The position numbers and the translations under genes were made by a program. From the NCBI GenBank assembly GCA_965199895.1, contig CBDATJ010000016.1, positions 248,001 to 312,000 on the forward strand: 64,000 bases of DNA, written 5' to 3'. Every line of letters starts with the position of its first letter. Position 1 is the first letter of the stretch. The DNA comes from Bin55 sp965199895 (GTDB lineage Bacteria; Pseudomonadota; Gammaproteobacteria; Pseudomonadales; Azotimanducaceae). This document shows, piece after piece, positions 27,265 through 36,331 of this stretch. The notes beneath the pieces are model-generated. The model saw only the letters and a list, made by a program, of their open reading frames with translations, made no database searches and was not told the DNA's origin.

Positions 27265-28146
27265 TTGCTGTTCACTGCTACCTTGGTGGCCTTGCCTCTC
27301 AATGCTGGGAATTTACCGTGGCTGCCTATTCCACAAACCGGTACGATTTCACTTACCAATGTAACCCAAGAAGCGGAGAAGTTCTGGGCTGGTTCCCATC
27401 ACAGAGACTTGCCATTTGGAGAACTTGAGCAAAAAACTACATGGTTTCATGGCGAATATGGATTCAATGACTACATAAAAATCGACTACCGATTCGGTAT
27501 TTCGGAGACTCAAGCCGGTGCGGCTGGAAGTGATGAAGGTGGTACCGACCAAACGATTGGGGTAACCTTTCGTTTTATGGACGAAGACATCAGTAGATTA
27601 GGAATCAGTCAAGGAGTGCGATTCGCAGCGACCCTTGCAGGCAACTATGACACTGGTATGCCCTTTGCTTTGGGGGACGGTGCTGATAGCTTTTCTTTCA
27701 GCTACTTGATTGGAAAATTCATCACCCCCAACTTCGCTCTCGCGGGGGAAATAGAGCTAATTTATCGTGAAGATATCGTTCACTCTGAAACTGATCTCGA
27801 TTCTCTGTTCATCCCAATCACCGAAATACTTCCGTCTGAAACCAAGCTGGTTTTCACCTCTCTTTTGACCCCAGCTGCTCCGCTCGAAGAGCTCACGGTA
27901 TTCGTACATTATTCCAGGGTAGATTCGGAAGGTCATCTTGATATTGGAGGCCCAGGGTTTGACCCAGAGCTCTTTCCTGAGGTAGAAGAAGACATAACTA
28001 GTTTTACCGTTGGTGCAAGGTACAACCTTAGACCTAACTTCAACATTGATTTAAGCTACTCCGACATTCTCGACGGAACCAACACTGCTGACTTTAGCAT
28101 CATTTCGATTGGCGCAAGTTACACCTTCGATTTCTTTCGGATGTAA
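27265..28146 (+). CDS. outer-membrane beta-barrel protein, function unknown
   Basis: About 293 residues with alternating hydrophobic/polar strands (YIKIDYRFGI, GVTFRFMDE, FTVGARYNLRPNFNIDLSYSDIL, SIGASYTFDFFRM) and an aromatic C-terminal end, typical of an outer-membrane barrel. The annotated TTG at 27265 leaves a shortened signal segment. The same frame is open upstream and would give a better signal peptide (NVKNIALLFTATLVALPLNA), but no ATG, GTG or TTG exists there; a GTA sits 7 nt after AGGA. It follows the small CxxC protein and could be a porin or assay-type DUF family; I do not recognise the family. Confidence 0.7.
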   Translation: MLFTATLVALPLNAGNLPWLPIPQTGTISLTNVTQEAEKFWAGSHHRDLPFGELEQKTTWFHGEYGFNDYIKIDYRFGISETQAGAAGSDEGGTDQTIGVTFRFMDEDISRLGISQGVRFAATLAGNYDTGMPFALGDGADSFSFSYLIGKFITPNFALAGEIELIYREDIVHSETDLDSLFIPITEILPSETKLVFTSLLTPAAPLEELTVFVHYSRVDSEGHLDIGGPGFDPELFPEVEEDITSFTVGARYNLRPNFNIDLSYSDILDGTNTADFSIISIGASYTFDFFRM

Positions 28147-28175
28147 ACGACATAGCCTTTTGACTGTGGGGTGAT

Positions 28176-28904
28176 GTGTACCACGGTCAAACTATCGGCG
28201 TAGTCGTTCCCGCCCTTAACGAAGAAGACGCAATCGGCGAAGTCGTACGGTCGCTATTCGCGGTAACTGATAACGACCAATCCCCCATCGTGGACACCGT
28301 TGTGGTCGGCGACAACGGTTCTACCGACAGAACATCTACGATAGCCTCTGATAACGGTGCCGTCGTGGTGCAATCCGAAAGAATGGGATATGGTAGTGCT
28401 TGCTTAGCTGCACTCCAACACTACGAAAGTTTTCCACACCAGATTATCGTATTTATTGATGGTGACCATGCGTTCGAAGCTAGCGAAATCTCGCGGTTGC
28501 TAGACCCTATCAAAGACCATGATTTAGTGTTGGGTTCACGTTCTCTAGGTACTGCTGAACCGAAATCAATGAATCGGATTCAAAAATTTGGAAATCGCTT
28601 CGCTACGGGTTTAATTCGATTGCTGTGGAAGAGAAAGATGAGTGATTTAGGACCCTTTCGAGCCATTCGTTTTGACCGACTGAAAGAGTTGAATATGCAA
28701 GATCCTGCCTATGGCTGGACGGTAGAAATGCAAATTAAAGCTATTCAAAAAGGTCAAAAAATCACAGAAGTCCCGGTGACCACACGGGTTCCGATCAGCA
28801 AATCTAAGATTAGCGGCACCTTGCGGGGCATCACCGACGCAGGAGCGGGAATACTGGGAACGATAGCTAAACTTTGGTTGCAAGAACAAAAAAATAAGAA
28901 ATAA
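28176..28904 (+). CDS. family 2 glycosyltransferase
   Basis: Cytoplasmic GT-A fold transferase of 242 residues. The N-terminal TIGVVVPALNEEDAIGEVV and VVVGDNGSTDRT nucleotide-binding segments and the metal motif VFIDGDHAFE (DxD-like) are visible, as is GSRSLG. It resembles dolichyl-phosphate-sugar synthases. The start is a GTG. It is followed at 10 nt by the DUF547 gene, and together with the TVP38 and radical SAM genes it matches the composition of loci described as radical SAM/selenodomain-associated, where such transferases recur. Sugar donor and acceptor are unknown. Confidence 0.87.
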   Translation: MYHGQTIGVVVPALNEEDAIGEVVRSLFAVTDNDQSPIVDTVVVGDNGSTDRTSTIASDNGAVVVQSERMGYGSACLAALQHYESFPHQIIVFIDGDHAFEASEISRLLDPIKDHDLVLGSRSLGTAEPKSMNRIQKFGNRFATGLIRLLWKRKMSDLGPFRAIRFDRLKELNMQDPAYGWTVEMQIKAIQKGQKITEVPVTTRVPISKSKISGTLRGITDAGAGILGTIAKLWLQEQKNKK

Positions 28905-28914
28905 GGACAAGATC

Positions 28915-29736
28915 TTGCTCACTTTACTCCGGCTGTCGATAGGAATTAGTTTGTGTTTTTCTGCAGTGGTTTGCGTCGCTGCACCCAAGTCCGAACTGAT
29001 TGAATTTTGGCATGAATCCGATGACTCCAATACCGCAACCATTGATCACACTCCGTGGCAAGAAATCCTAGATGCCTATCTAGATTCAGACCATGAGTCA
29101 GGTATTTCGAGATTTAACTACAAGGGATTAATGGCTCAAGATGAAGACAAGAACAAGCTCAGAACCTATGTTCTGGACTTGAGCAAACTAGATCCCAGAG
29201 AATATTCGCAACGGGAACAGAAAGCTTATTGGATTAACTTCTACAACGCTCTGACGGTTTATGTCGTTCTCACCGAGTACCCCGTGAAATCGATTCGGGA
29301 CATCAATTCAGGAATCCTTACCTCGGGACCATGGGAAAAAGAATGGATCAAGGTGCAAGATCAAGGGATCACCCTAAACGACATCGAACATGGAATCCTT
29401 CGACCAATCTATGAAGATCCCAGAATTCACTATGCGCTGTGTTGCGCAAGTTTGGGGTGTCCCAACTTAAGTGCAAAGGCTTACAGTGCAGAAAACCTCG
29501 ATCAGCTACTAGATGATGGAGCTCGTGCCTACATCAATCATCCCCGTGGGGTCGAAATCAACAACAACAAACTTCGTGTCTCCAGCATATTCGCGTGGTA
29601 CAAAGAAGATTTCGGGAGAACGAATGAAGGAGTCATCGAACACCTTAAGAAATATGCTGACGAAGAACTAGCCGCGTCGTTGGAAGAGTTCAGCAAATTC
29701 AGCAACCACTATGACTGGGCTCTCAATGAACCTTGA
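28915..29736 (+). CDS. DUF547 domain protein, exported
   Basis: A 273-residue protein with an N-terminal signal peptide (LTLLRLSIGISLCFSAVVCVAA). The DUF547 core is clear: QKAYWINFYNALTVYVVL, the GPWEKEWIKV turn, LNDIEHGILRP, and the conserved IHYALCCASLGCPNL with its Cys residues, ending SSIFAWYKEDFG. Function of the family is unknown. The start is TTG, preceded by AAGGA with good spacing. Co-occurrence with ArsS-type radical SAM genes is reported for this family. Confidence 0.87.
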   Translation: MLTLLRLSIGISLCFSAVVCVAAPKSELIEFWHESDDSNTATIDHTPWQEILDAYLDSDHESGISRFNYKGLMAQDEDKNKLRTYVLDLSKLDPREYSQREQKAYWINFYNALTVYVVLTEYPVKSIRDINSGILTSGPWEKEWIKVQDQGITLNDIEHGILRPIYEDPRIHYALCCASLGCPNLSAKAYSAENLDQLLDDGARAYINHPRGVEINNNKLRVSSIFAWYKEDFGRTNEGVIEHLKKYADEELAASLEEFSKFSNHYDWALNEP

Positions 29737-29782
29737 TTTGCCTATGCTGTGATGGTTCCATGAGCTTCCCAAACCTCAAATC

Positions 29783-30490
29783 GTGAACAAGTCGAGCGTT
29801 CTACTCCGCATCGCCCTGGTCGCTGTTGTCCTTGTCGTTGTCACGCTGTTCTTCGTATTCCAGTTATACGAGTACGTAAATCTAGAATTTCTGCAACAGC
29901 AGCGCGAAGCCGTCATCGGCTTCTACGAGACGAATTCCGTACTGTGTCTGGTCGCGTATTTCTGCATTTATGCAGTTGCAACCGGACTATCACTACCGGG
30001 TGCAGCGATCATGACCCTCTTTGGTGGAGCTGTGTTCGGTCTTACCACTGGAACTATCGTGGTCTCGTTTGCCAGCACACTGGGTGCTACTCTTTCATTC
30101 CTATTGGCTCGATATCTCCTACGAGACTGGGTTCAACGTAAATTTGGACCTCATCTTCGACCCATCAATAACGGCATTGAGAGAGAAGGCATTTTCTATC
30201 TGTTCGCACTCCGCTTAGCCCCTCTCTTCCCGTTTGTTGCAGTCAATCTTGTGATGGCTCTAACCCCGATTCGTGTGTGGACCTATGTGTGGGTTAGCCA
30301 ACTAGGAATGCTTGCAGGAACTATCGTCTATGTGAACGCTGGTAGGGAATTAGGACAACTCGATAGTCTCCGTGGCATTCTGTCTCCCACTCTCTGGATT
30401 TCCTTTGTACTCTTGGGAATATTTCCTTTCGTAGCCAAAAAATTGTTGGATGTCGTTAGGAAACGTCGCCAGAACCATGCTTCCACATAA
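29783..30490 (+). CDS. TVP38/TMEM64 family membrane protein
   Basis: Integral inner-membrane protein of 235 residues with about five to six hydrophobic segments and the family signature GAAIMTLFGGAVFGLTTGT followed by FASTLGATLSFLLARYLLRD and FALRLAPLFPFVAVNLVMA. Related DedA/VTT proteins act as lipid scramblases or transporters; that role here is inference. The start is GTG at 29783. It lies between DUF547 and the radical SAM gene, an arrangement seen in other rSAM/selenodomain clusters. Confidence 0.9.
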   Translation: MNKSSVLLRIALVAVVLVVVTLFFVFQLYEYVNLEFLQQQREAVIGFYETNSVLCLVAYFCIYAVATGLSLPGAAIMTLFGGAVFGLTTGTIVVSFASTLGATLSFLLARYLLRDWVQRKFGPHLRPINNGIEREGIFYLFALRLAPLFPFVAVNLVMALTPIRVWTYVWVSQLGMLAGTIVYVNAGRELGQLDSLRGILSPTLWISFVLLGIFPFVAKKLLDVVRKRRQNHAST

Positions 30491-30526
30491 TTCTCTCTTC
30501 AGTGATCACATCGAAATGAGAAATAT

Positions 30527-31489
30527 TTGAAAGATACCACATCTCTGCTGTTCCCGTCGACATTTCCTGAGATTAGAAGACGTAAACTTGAAACACTTCA
30601 AGTAAATCTTGGCTACAAATGCAACATGAGCTGTGTGCACTGCCACGTTAACGCTGGACCACATCGCACAGAAATGATGAATGAAGCAACCGCAGAGCTA
30701 GTCATAAAAACCCTGAATCACGTGGATATTGCCTGCTTGGATCTCACTGGCGGTGCACCTGAACTCAATCCACATTTTCGACGGATCGTCAAAGCTGCCC
30801 GATCTCACAACATACGAGTCATTGATCGCTGTAACCTAACCATATTGTTTGAGCCCAATCAAGAGGATTTAGCAACTTTCTTAGCAGACCAAGGTGTAGA
30901 GATCGTCGCTTCACTTCCGTGTTATCTTGAAGACAACGTCAACCAACAGCGTGGGAACGGCACCTATAGCGTGAGTATAGAAGCACTGAAGATTTTGAAC
31001 CAATTAGGCTATGGTTACCGCAAAGATCTCAAGCTAGATCTAGTCTTCAATCCTCAAGGTCCACAACTACCACCCAATCAAACCGAACTTGAAATCGATT
31101 ACAAAAGGGAACTAGGTAAGCGGTTTGGTATCGTCTTCAACAACCTATTCACTATCACTAACATGCCGATCAATCGATTTGGAGCTATACTATTAGCGAA
31201 AGGTCAGTTTGATGAATACATGGATCTGCTCCAAAGCAGTTATTCTGATCGTAACCTCGACACTGTGATGTGTCGAGACACCATCAGTGTGGACTGGGAA
31301 GGCAATCTATACGATTGCGACTTCAACCAAATGCTGGGTATGAAGATTCCAAAAAACGATCGTTCCGCTCATTTAAGAGACCTCGTTTCCGCTGATCGAT
31401 TTACGTCCGGACCCATATGCACGGGGCAGCATTGTTATGGATGCACGGCAGGCCAAGGGAGTAGTTGCACGGGGGCTCTCGTCAACTAA
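30527..31489 (+). CDS. ArsS-like radical SAM protein (arsenosugar biosynthesis family)
   Basis: Radical SAM enzyme of 320 residues. The [4Fe-4S] motif CxxxCxxC is in LGYKCNMSCVHCHVNAGP (Cys at about 32, 36 and 39), and DLTGGAPELNPHF is the GGE-like SAM-binding region. The C-terminal domain ends with CTGQHCYGCTAGQGSSCTG, the Cys-rich tail characteristic of ArsS. ArsS is thought to add a 5'-deoxyadenosyl group to methylated arsenic. An arsM methyltransferase, its usual partner, is not present nearby, so the substrate might differ or arsM may be elsewhere. Start is TTG at 30527. It may follow the upstream four genes in one operon. Confidence 0.86.
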   Translation: MKDTTSLLFPSTFPEIRRRKLETLQVNLGYKCNMSCVHCHVNAGPHRTEMMNEATAELVIKTLNHVDIACLDLTGGAPELNPHFRRIVKAARSHNIRVIDRCNLTILFEPNQEDLATFLADQGVEIVASLPCYLEDNVNQQRGNGTYSVSIEALKILNQLGYGYRKDLKLDLVFNPQGPQLPPNQTELEIDYKRELGKRFGIVFNNLFTITNMPINRFGAILLAKGQFDEYMDLLQSSYSDRNLDTVMCRDTISVDWEGNLYDCDFNQMLGMKIPKNDRSAHLRDLVSADRFTSGPICTGQHCYGCTAGQGSSCTGALVN

Positions 31490-31523
31490 GTCCTCAAGCT
31501 TCCCTATCTAGCACCCTACCCGA

Positions 31524-32834
31524 GTGCTCAAACCTACCCACCATTGGGAACTCCACCTAGCTGGGCTGATTACCTTGTGCGGTTATATCGCATTAGCTTG
31601 GATCTCTCAATCCCACTCCGGCTATCCGCATTTACTGGCGTTCTACGGGTTACTCATTGTCGTAACTGTGCCTACTCTCACGTTGTTTCTCCTAGTTCAC
31701 CGAGATTCTATCCGGCTATCACTTCCGATTGTTGTCGGTTGGTGTGTTGTTTTCCGGGTAGTCGGGTTGTTTGGGGTGCCACTGTACGAGGACGACTACT
31801 TTCGATATTTATGGGATGCATTTCAATTCGCGCAACTCGGAACACCCTATGGGTCAATTCCCGTAGATTCTTTCACCGATCCGAGTCTTCCTCTGGTTAT
31901 GCAATCCGTTCTCAATGGAATTAACTATCCAGATCTCCCTACGATCTACGGTCCAACTCTGGAGTATTTGTTTCTGGTTTCGTATTGGATACAGCCAGGG
32001 TCATTGCTGCCTCTGCAGTGGATCTTGGTCGGATTTGACCTGCTCTTGATAGGCCTACTCTATAACCGAGTTCGACCTGAGTATCTGTTGCTGTATAGCT
32101 GGTGTCCACTCCTCATCAATGAAATTGCCTTTTCTGCACACCCAGAAATTGTTGCCATCACTCTAGTTGTAGCAGCCCTAGTCTGCAGACAAAGGAACTA
32201 TCGTGTGTTAGTTGGACATCTAGTAGGTCTTGCCGTTGGTGCAAAGATTTTTGCTTGGCTGTTTGTTCCATTTCTACTATGGAAAGCAGGATTTCGCGCA
32301 ATCCTATGGTTCGTTTTAACCGTTGCACTCCTGTACGTACCCTCGATCATCTCTGGTCAATCTGAACTCGGTGGCCTCCTAGTCTTCATCCGAGAATGGG
32401 AATTCAATGCCCCGATGTTTTCAGCTATAAAAGCTCTATCGTCACACTTCATTGCACAGATGGTCCTACTGATCCCCCTCAGTGTAACCGTGTTGTGGTA
32501 CTGGAATCATTGGAGACAACAACCTGTGTGGAATATTCCGCGGGGTGACTGGTTAATGGGAGGCCTATTGATTGCCTCCCCAGTCATCAATCCTTGGTAC
32601 GTTCTTTGGATTCTTCCCTTTGCAGCTCTATACCCGTCATTTACATCTTGGGTAGCTGCGAGTGTGGTATTTCTCGCTTATATCACTGCTTTGAATTTAC
32701 AGGATTGGAGTAGTGATCCATTCTCGCAACCGATTTGGTCTTTGGTCGCGCAATGTACTGCTATTGCTGTTGCATTTTGCTTCGACGCAAAACGATCGAT
32801 CACCCATCGTTCAATTGCAACTGGTAATTCATAA
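31524..32834 (+). CDS. multi-pass membrane glycosyltransferase (GT87/polyprenol-phosphate-sugar type)
   Basis: About 436 residues with ten or more hydrophobic segments. The short loop VPLYEDDYFRYLWDAF carries a D-D motif of GT-C transferases, and NPWYVLWILPFAALYP is typical of the mannosyl/arabinosyl transferase groups that use polyprenyl-phosphate sugars. The start is GTG at 31524, 34 nt after the radical SAM gene. It may share an operon with the upstream GT2, which could supply a lipid-linked sugar; that link is inference. Specific substrate unknown. Confidence 0.72.
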   Translation: MLKPTHHWELHLAGLITLCGYIALAWISQSHSGYPHLLAFYGLLIVVTVPTLTLFLLVHRDSIRLSLPIVVGWCVVFRVVGLFGVPLYEDDYFRYLWDAFQFAQLGTPYGSIPVDSFTDPSLPLVMQSVLNGINYPDLPTIYGPTLEYLFLVSYWIQPGSLLPLQWILVGFDLLLIGLLYNRVRPEYLLLYSWCPLLINEIAFSAHPEIVAITLVVAALVCRQRNYRVLVGHLVGLAVGAKIFAWLFVPFLLWKAGFRAILWFVLTVALLYVPSIISGQSELGGLLVFIREWEFNAPMFSAIKALSSHFIAQMVLLIPLSVTVLWYWNHWRQQPVWNIPRGDWLMGGLLIASPVINPWYVLWILPFAALYPSFTSWVAASVVFLAYITALNLQDWSSDPFSQPIWSLVAQCTAIAVAFCFDAKRSITHRSIATGNS

Positions 32835-32956
32835 CCTGTTTATGAGAAAAAGGAGTATTTCATAGTGATTTTGTTTTCTAATTCAGCAAAATCTAACTTA
32901 TGCTAGCTCTGTTAGCACAATACCCTGACTATATCCGTTTGGAGCGTTAATCACCT

Positions 32957-34288
32957 ATGCCTGACTTTTTAAAAAACTTCTTCACTGCCAAATACCTCGC
33001 ATTACAAATTCTTGTTGCCCTCACCCTTGCTGGACTTGTCGGTTGGATTGCAACAGAAGAAACAGCTATCTTTGGTATTCAACTCACCGCAATTTTGAAA
33101 TTCTTTGGGGGGCTGTTCGTTTCCGCCTTGAAAATGATCGTTGTGCCCTTGATTTTGTCTGCTATCGTAATCGGTGTCACTAGCATGGCTAGCCAAGATT
33201 CCTTTGGTCGAATCGGCACTAAGACGGTTGGACTTTACATCGTTACTGGGTTCTTAGCCATATTCACCGGATTAATTCTGGTCAACCTTATCGCACCTGG
33301 CAACATCGATCCAGATCAAGCAACCGTACTTGTTGAAAACATCGAAGGTTCCGCGGATGCAGAGAGCATTGCAGCCCGAACGGAAGGTCGGGATATGGGA
33401 GATTTAGCTGACATCGTCTCTCGTGCCATTCCCGAAAACATCTTTGCAGCACTAGGGAATAATTCCGGGCTACTAGCCATTATCTTTGTTGGCGTTATAG
33501 TGGGATGCTTCATGTCTCGATTAACAGGGACATCTCGTGAAACCATGGACAACCTTTGGCAGGGAATCTACGACATCATGATCATGATCACGATGTGGAT
33601 CATTCGCTTTGCCCCCATCGGTGTCTTTGCACTGGTTACCAACGTGGTTATTGCCGCGGGGTTGGAGATCTTTGAAAACTTGGGGTGGTTCACATTAACC
33701 GTCTTATTGGCCCTAGTGATCCATTATTTTGTGTGGTTACCCGGCTTGCTTTACTTGGGAAAGATCAATCCTATCGCCTATTACGGTAAAGTGGTTAAAG
33801 CACAGTTGATGGCATTCTCAACCGCATCCTCATCAGCAACTTTACCCGTAACTATGGAGAGTGCAGAAAAAGCGGGAGTTTCCAATAAAGTGACCAGTTT
33901 TGTCCTACCTCTTGGGGCAACCGTGAATATGGATGGAACCGCTTTGTATGAGTGTGTTGTGGTCATCTTCATCGCCCAAATCTACGCCGTTTACGCTGCT
34001 GCTAATGGAATCCCCTTTGACTTTACCCTTGTAGATCAGATTGTTGTCGTAATTCTCGCATTGCTTACTTCTATTGGAGTAGCAGGGATACCCGCTGCAA
34101 GTCTGGTTGCCATCACCCTCATTTTGATTTATCTGAAACTTCCTGCCGATTGGTTAGCGATCATCTTGGCAGTAGACCGTATCCTTGACATGTGTCGAAC
34201 GTCTACCAACGTGACTAGTGACTTGACCATTACTGCTCTAGTTGCTCGTTCGGAGGGAGAAGAACTACCCGAAGTTAGAGCTGCTTAG
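32957..34288 (+). CDS. dicarboxylate/amino acid:cation symporter (DAACS family)
   Basis: Secondary transporter of 443 residues resembling GltP/GltT. Visible are the serine-rich re-entrant loop AFSTASSSATLPVTM, the ion-binding motif ATVNMDGTALYE, the second re-entrant loop AGIPAASLVAITLIL, and the C-terminal substrate site ILAVDRILDMCRTSTNVTSDL. The Asp/Arg pattern favours an acidic substrate such as glutamate, aspartate or a dicarboxylate. It is a single gene ending with a strong hairpin terminator at 34307. Confidence 0.94.
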   Translation: MPDFLKNFFTAKYLALQILVALTLAGLVGWIATEETAIFGIQLTAILKFFGGLFVSALKMIVVPLILSAIVIGVTSMASQDSFGRIGTKTVGLYIVTGFLAIFTGLILVNLIAPGNIDPDQATVLVENIEGSADAESIAARTEGRDMGDLADIVSRAIPENIFAALGNNSGLLAIIFVGVIVGCFMSRLTGTSRETMDNLWQGIYDIMIMITMWIIRFAPIGVFALVTNVVIAAGLEIFENLGWFTLTVLLALVIHYFVWLPGLLYLGKINPIAYYGKVVKAQLMAFSTASSSATLPVTMESAEKAGVSNKVTSFVLPLGATVNMDGTALYECVVVIFIAQIYAVYAAANGIPFDFTLVDQIVVVILALLTSIGVAGIPAASLVAITLILIYLKLPADWLAIILAVDRILDMCRTSTNVTSDLTITALVARSEGEELPEVRAA

Positions 34289-34304
34289 TTAATCAACAAA
34301 TGCA

Positions 34305-34348
34305 ACAAGAGCGGTGGGGTTTTAACCTCATCGCTCTATTTTGCTGTC
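34305..34348 (+). repeat. left imperfect direct repeat bounding the 34.3-40.5 kb island
   Basis: About 44 nt that align with 40441-40483: both share CAAGAG, a GTGGG core, AACCTCATCGCTC and a TATTTT/GATTTTT tail followed by TGTC. The right copy includes the last codons and stop of the MFS gene, so duplication of the terminator on insertion of the island is a plausible origin. Confidence 0.6.
34307..34342 (+). terminator. terminator after the symporter gene; left copy of an imperfect direct repeat
   Basis: The stem GAGCGGTGGGGTT / AACCTCATCGCTC (with two G-U pairs in RNA) and a TTT loop, followed by TATTTT, forms a strong hairpin 19 nt after the symporter stop. A related sequence (CAAGAG, then AACCTCATCGCTC and a T-rich tail) is found at 40441-40483, at the end of the MFS gene. 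Confidence 0.8.
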
Positions 34349-34715
34349 ACGCACGCGCATTGTTGAAAAACATCCAATCGGTCCCTATTAGCGTTAGACC
34401 TTTGATGAAAACACTTGATGAAAACAGGTACCCTTCTGATAATCAGCCAATTACCGAACGTTTCCTTTACAGCTGGAAACTTTGGCGGATCAAGCTTTAG
34501 CATCCGAGGTGTGGGAAGCCTCATTCAAGGATCCGCGTCGCAGCAGGTGTGTGTCTACTCACATCGACGAGATTCTCATCTTGTTCCATTTGAACACACG
34601 AGATTATTTGATAGGGAACGTATCGAAATTTTCCGAACGGTGAAAGAAGTGTGTACCACAACGCTGACACTGGGAAACAATCTCATTGGGATTTCGACTC
34701 GGAAGTGACTGAAGT
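34344..34715 (+). pseudogene. decayed fragment of a TonB-dependent receptor (plug domain)
   Basis: This stretch is closely similar in nucleotides to 23694-24110 of the intact receptor gene. Shared phrases are AACATCCAATCxGTCCCTAT, CCxAACGTTTCCTTTACxGC, GGTGTGGGAAGCCTCATTCA, and the protein phrases SVPIS, NVSFTAGNFGGSSFSIRGVGSLIQGSA. Indels break the frame after GSA, the region that encodes ERVEILRGPQGT in the intact gene is changed to ERIEIFRTVK, and the match peters out near TTTCGACTCGGAAGTGACTGAAG. A 97-residue open frame crosses it, but it is a frameshift product, not a gene. It sits at the left edge of the island. Confidence 0.85.
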
Positions 34716-34935
34716 TACACTAGAAAATCAGAAAATGTTGTCATGATGGTAGAAGAAGCGAGAAAAGCAGCTAAAAGTGAATGTGAATAAAACAGATATC
34801 AATCCAAAAACACAGCAATGAGGCTTTTCATAGTCTCTGCGCGCTCATAGAAACGAACGGCTCATATCATGATCGTATTACTTCGAGTTCTTGGGTCAGG
34901 ATGAATTGAATGTGCAGATATTCCGGTTCAATTTA

Positions 34936-34970
34936 AGACTTCATGTGAGACCGGGATCTTGATGAAGTCT
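34936..34970 (+). promoter_or_regulatory. inverted repeat upstream of the MpaB-like gene
   Basis: AGACTTCAT and ATGAAGTCT form a perfect 9-bp inverted repeat with a 17-nt spacer, about 90 nt upstream of the MpaB start. A TATAAT box lies at 35007-35012. It could be an operator or RNA hairpin; no -35 consensus is evident. Confidence 0.3.
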
Positions 34971-35062
34971 ATGACTCGCAAGCGTCGGAGAATGCCATCG
35001 TAAGTATATAATGCTAAGATTATGGTACTCTGTAGGGATCTTACGACTCGAGGTATAAACAA

Positions 35063-36268
35063 ATGAATCCATCACTTAAAGACCCAATGTCTGATGTTGA
35101 TTTCCGCGTCCCAACTGCTTACAAGGAAGGTTGGCTAAACGCTCGGAAAATCAATAAAGAAGTTGCCGATAATTATGTATCCCACACAACAATCGGCGAT
35201 CCTGAACTAGATCCTGTCATGGACGAGATCATCGATCTACCGAATACCCAATTGATTAGCTTTGTTCGAGCAGGTATCCAGGAAGAAAAAAACGAGTTTA
35301 AAAAAGCACCCCTCGCTTTACGTAACTTCTTCAAGAATCTAGAGACACCAGATTGGGTCGATTATGTTGAATATGAAGAAGCGTCGCGCGCATTCTTCTC
35401 CAACGTAAACAACATGCTCATTGGCTATGCAATCGGTAGCGCGATTGAAGGCTTTTCGACCTTAGTATCCAAGTCTTTCGCAATCACAGGAAGGGTCCCT
35501 GGCTTGGGACCTAATGCAGTGCGCCGTCTGCGTCAAAACAACCGCCACATGATTGAGGTGTATTACCCTGGTGGTCTTCATCGCCAGAACGATGGGTGGA
35601 AAATCTCGACTCGAATCAGGTTCATACATTCTCGTATACGTTCTATGATGAAGCTTGAGCCGGAGTGGGATACCGAGGCCTGGGGTACACCCATTAGTGC
35701 GGCTCATGTAGGCGGTGTTTCCTTGTTTACCTTTTCGCTCCGACAATTCGAACATGCGATCTCGATGGGTTCTGTGATCAACGCACGGCAAAAAGAGAGC
35801 ATTGTGAAAACCTGGCGCTACGCCGGTTACTTGCTTGGTACTCCACTTAGTATCTTGCATGAATCGGAAGAAGACTTACGAACGATGCGATACATCGCGA
35901 GTATTTGCGAACCACCACCAACTGATACTGCTATAGCGGTATGTAAGTCTGTATTCCTAGCTTTACCAGAGATGGCAGGTTTGACGGAGCCGAAAGCACA
36001 GAAAGAGATGAAAATGTACGCGTACCGACTTTCACGATCCCTGATTGGTAACCAATTAGCCAACAAGTTACTCTTCCCGAAGACATCGACCTTGGGTGTG
36101 CTTACATGGTACAAAACCACGAAATTTCTTGATGCTCTCCTCGAGGGATACCATGAATCCACGAGTAGTCACTTCGCACAACTATTTGATGCCGCTGCCT
36201 ATGATCTAGGTGGTATCGATTATCGGTTGCCTGATCACGTCAAATCTCATCTCTCTTCGCCGTACTAA
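35063..36268 (+). CDS. MpaB/DUF2236 family oxygenase-like protein
   Basis: Protein of 401 residues in the DUF2236 group, which includes the mycophenolic-acid oxygenase MpaB and the haem-b latex-clearing protein Lcp. The diagnostic core is visible: STRIRFIHSRIRSMM, EAWGTPISAAHVGGVSLFTF and VKTWRYAGYLLGTP with the conserved His, Arg and Trp positions. No signal peptide is seen. In Lcp these enzymes cleave isoprenoid double bonds, which fits the squalene/phytoene synthase in the same island, but the substrate is inference. A TATAAT lies 50 nt upstream. Confidence 0.85.
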   Translation: MNPSLKDPMSDVDFRVPTAYKEGWLNARKINKEVADNYVSHTTIGDPELDPVMDEIIDLPNTQLISFVRAGIQEEKNEFKKAPLALRNFFKNLETPDWVDYVEYEEASRAFFSNVNNMLIGYAIGSAIEGFSTLVSKSFAITGRVPGLGPNAVRRLRQNNRHMIEVYYPGGLHRQNDGWKISTRIRFIHSRIRSMMKLEPEWDTEAWGTPISAAHVGGVSLFTFSLRQFEHAISMGSVINARQKESIVKTWRYAGYLLGTPLSILHESEEDLRTMRYIASICEPPPTDTAIAVCKSVFLALPEMAGLTEPKAQKEMKMYAYRLSRSLIGNQLANKLLFPKTSTLGVLTWYKTTKFLDALLEGYHESTSSHFAQLFDAAAYDLGGIDYRLPDHVKSHLSSPY

Positions 36269-36331
36269 TCGGTTGCGCCCCTATGCTTCTTTCGGTGAGC
36301 TGGATGATCGAGCTTTACGCTACCTAGTCTG

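Noticed and set aside
34415..34708. 97-residue open frame as a real small gene
   Set aside because: It is made of decayed TonB-receptor plug sequence with frameshifts, so I call it a pseudogene fragment.
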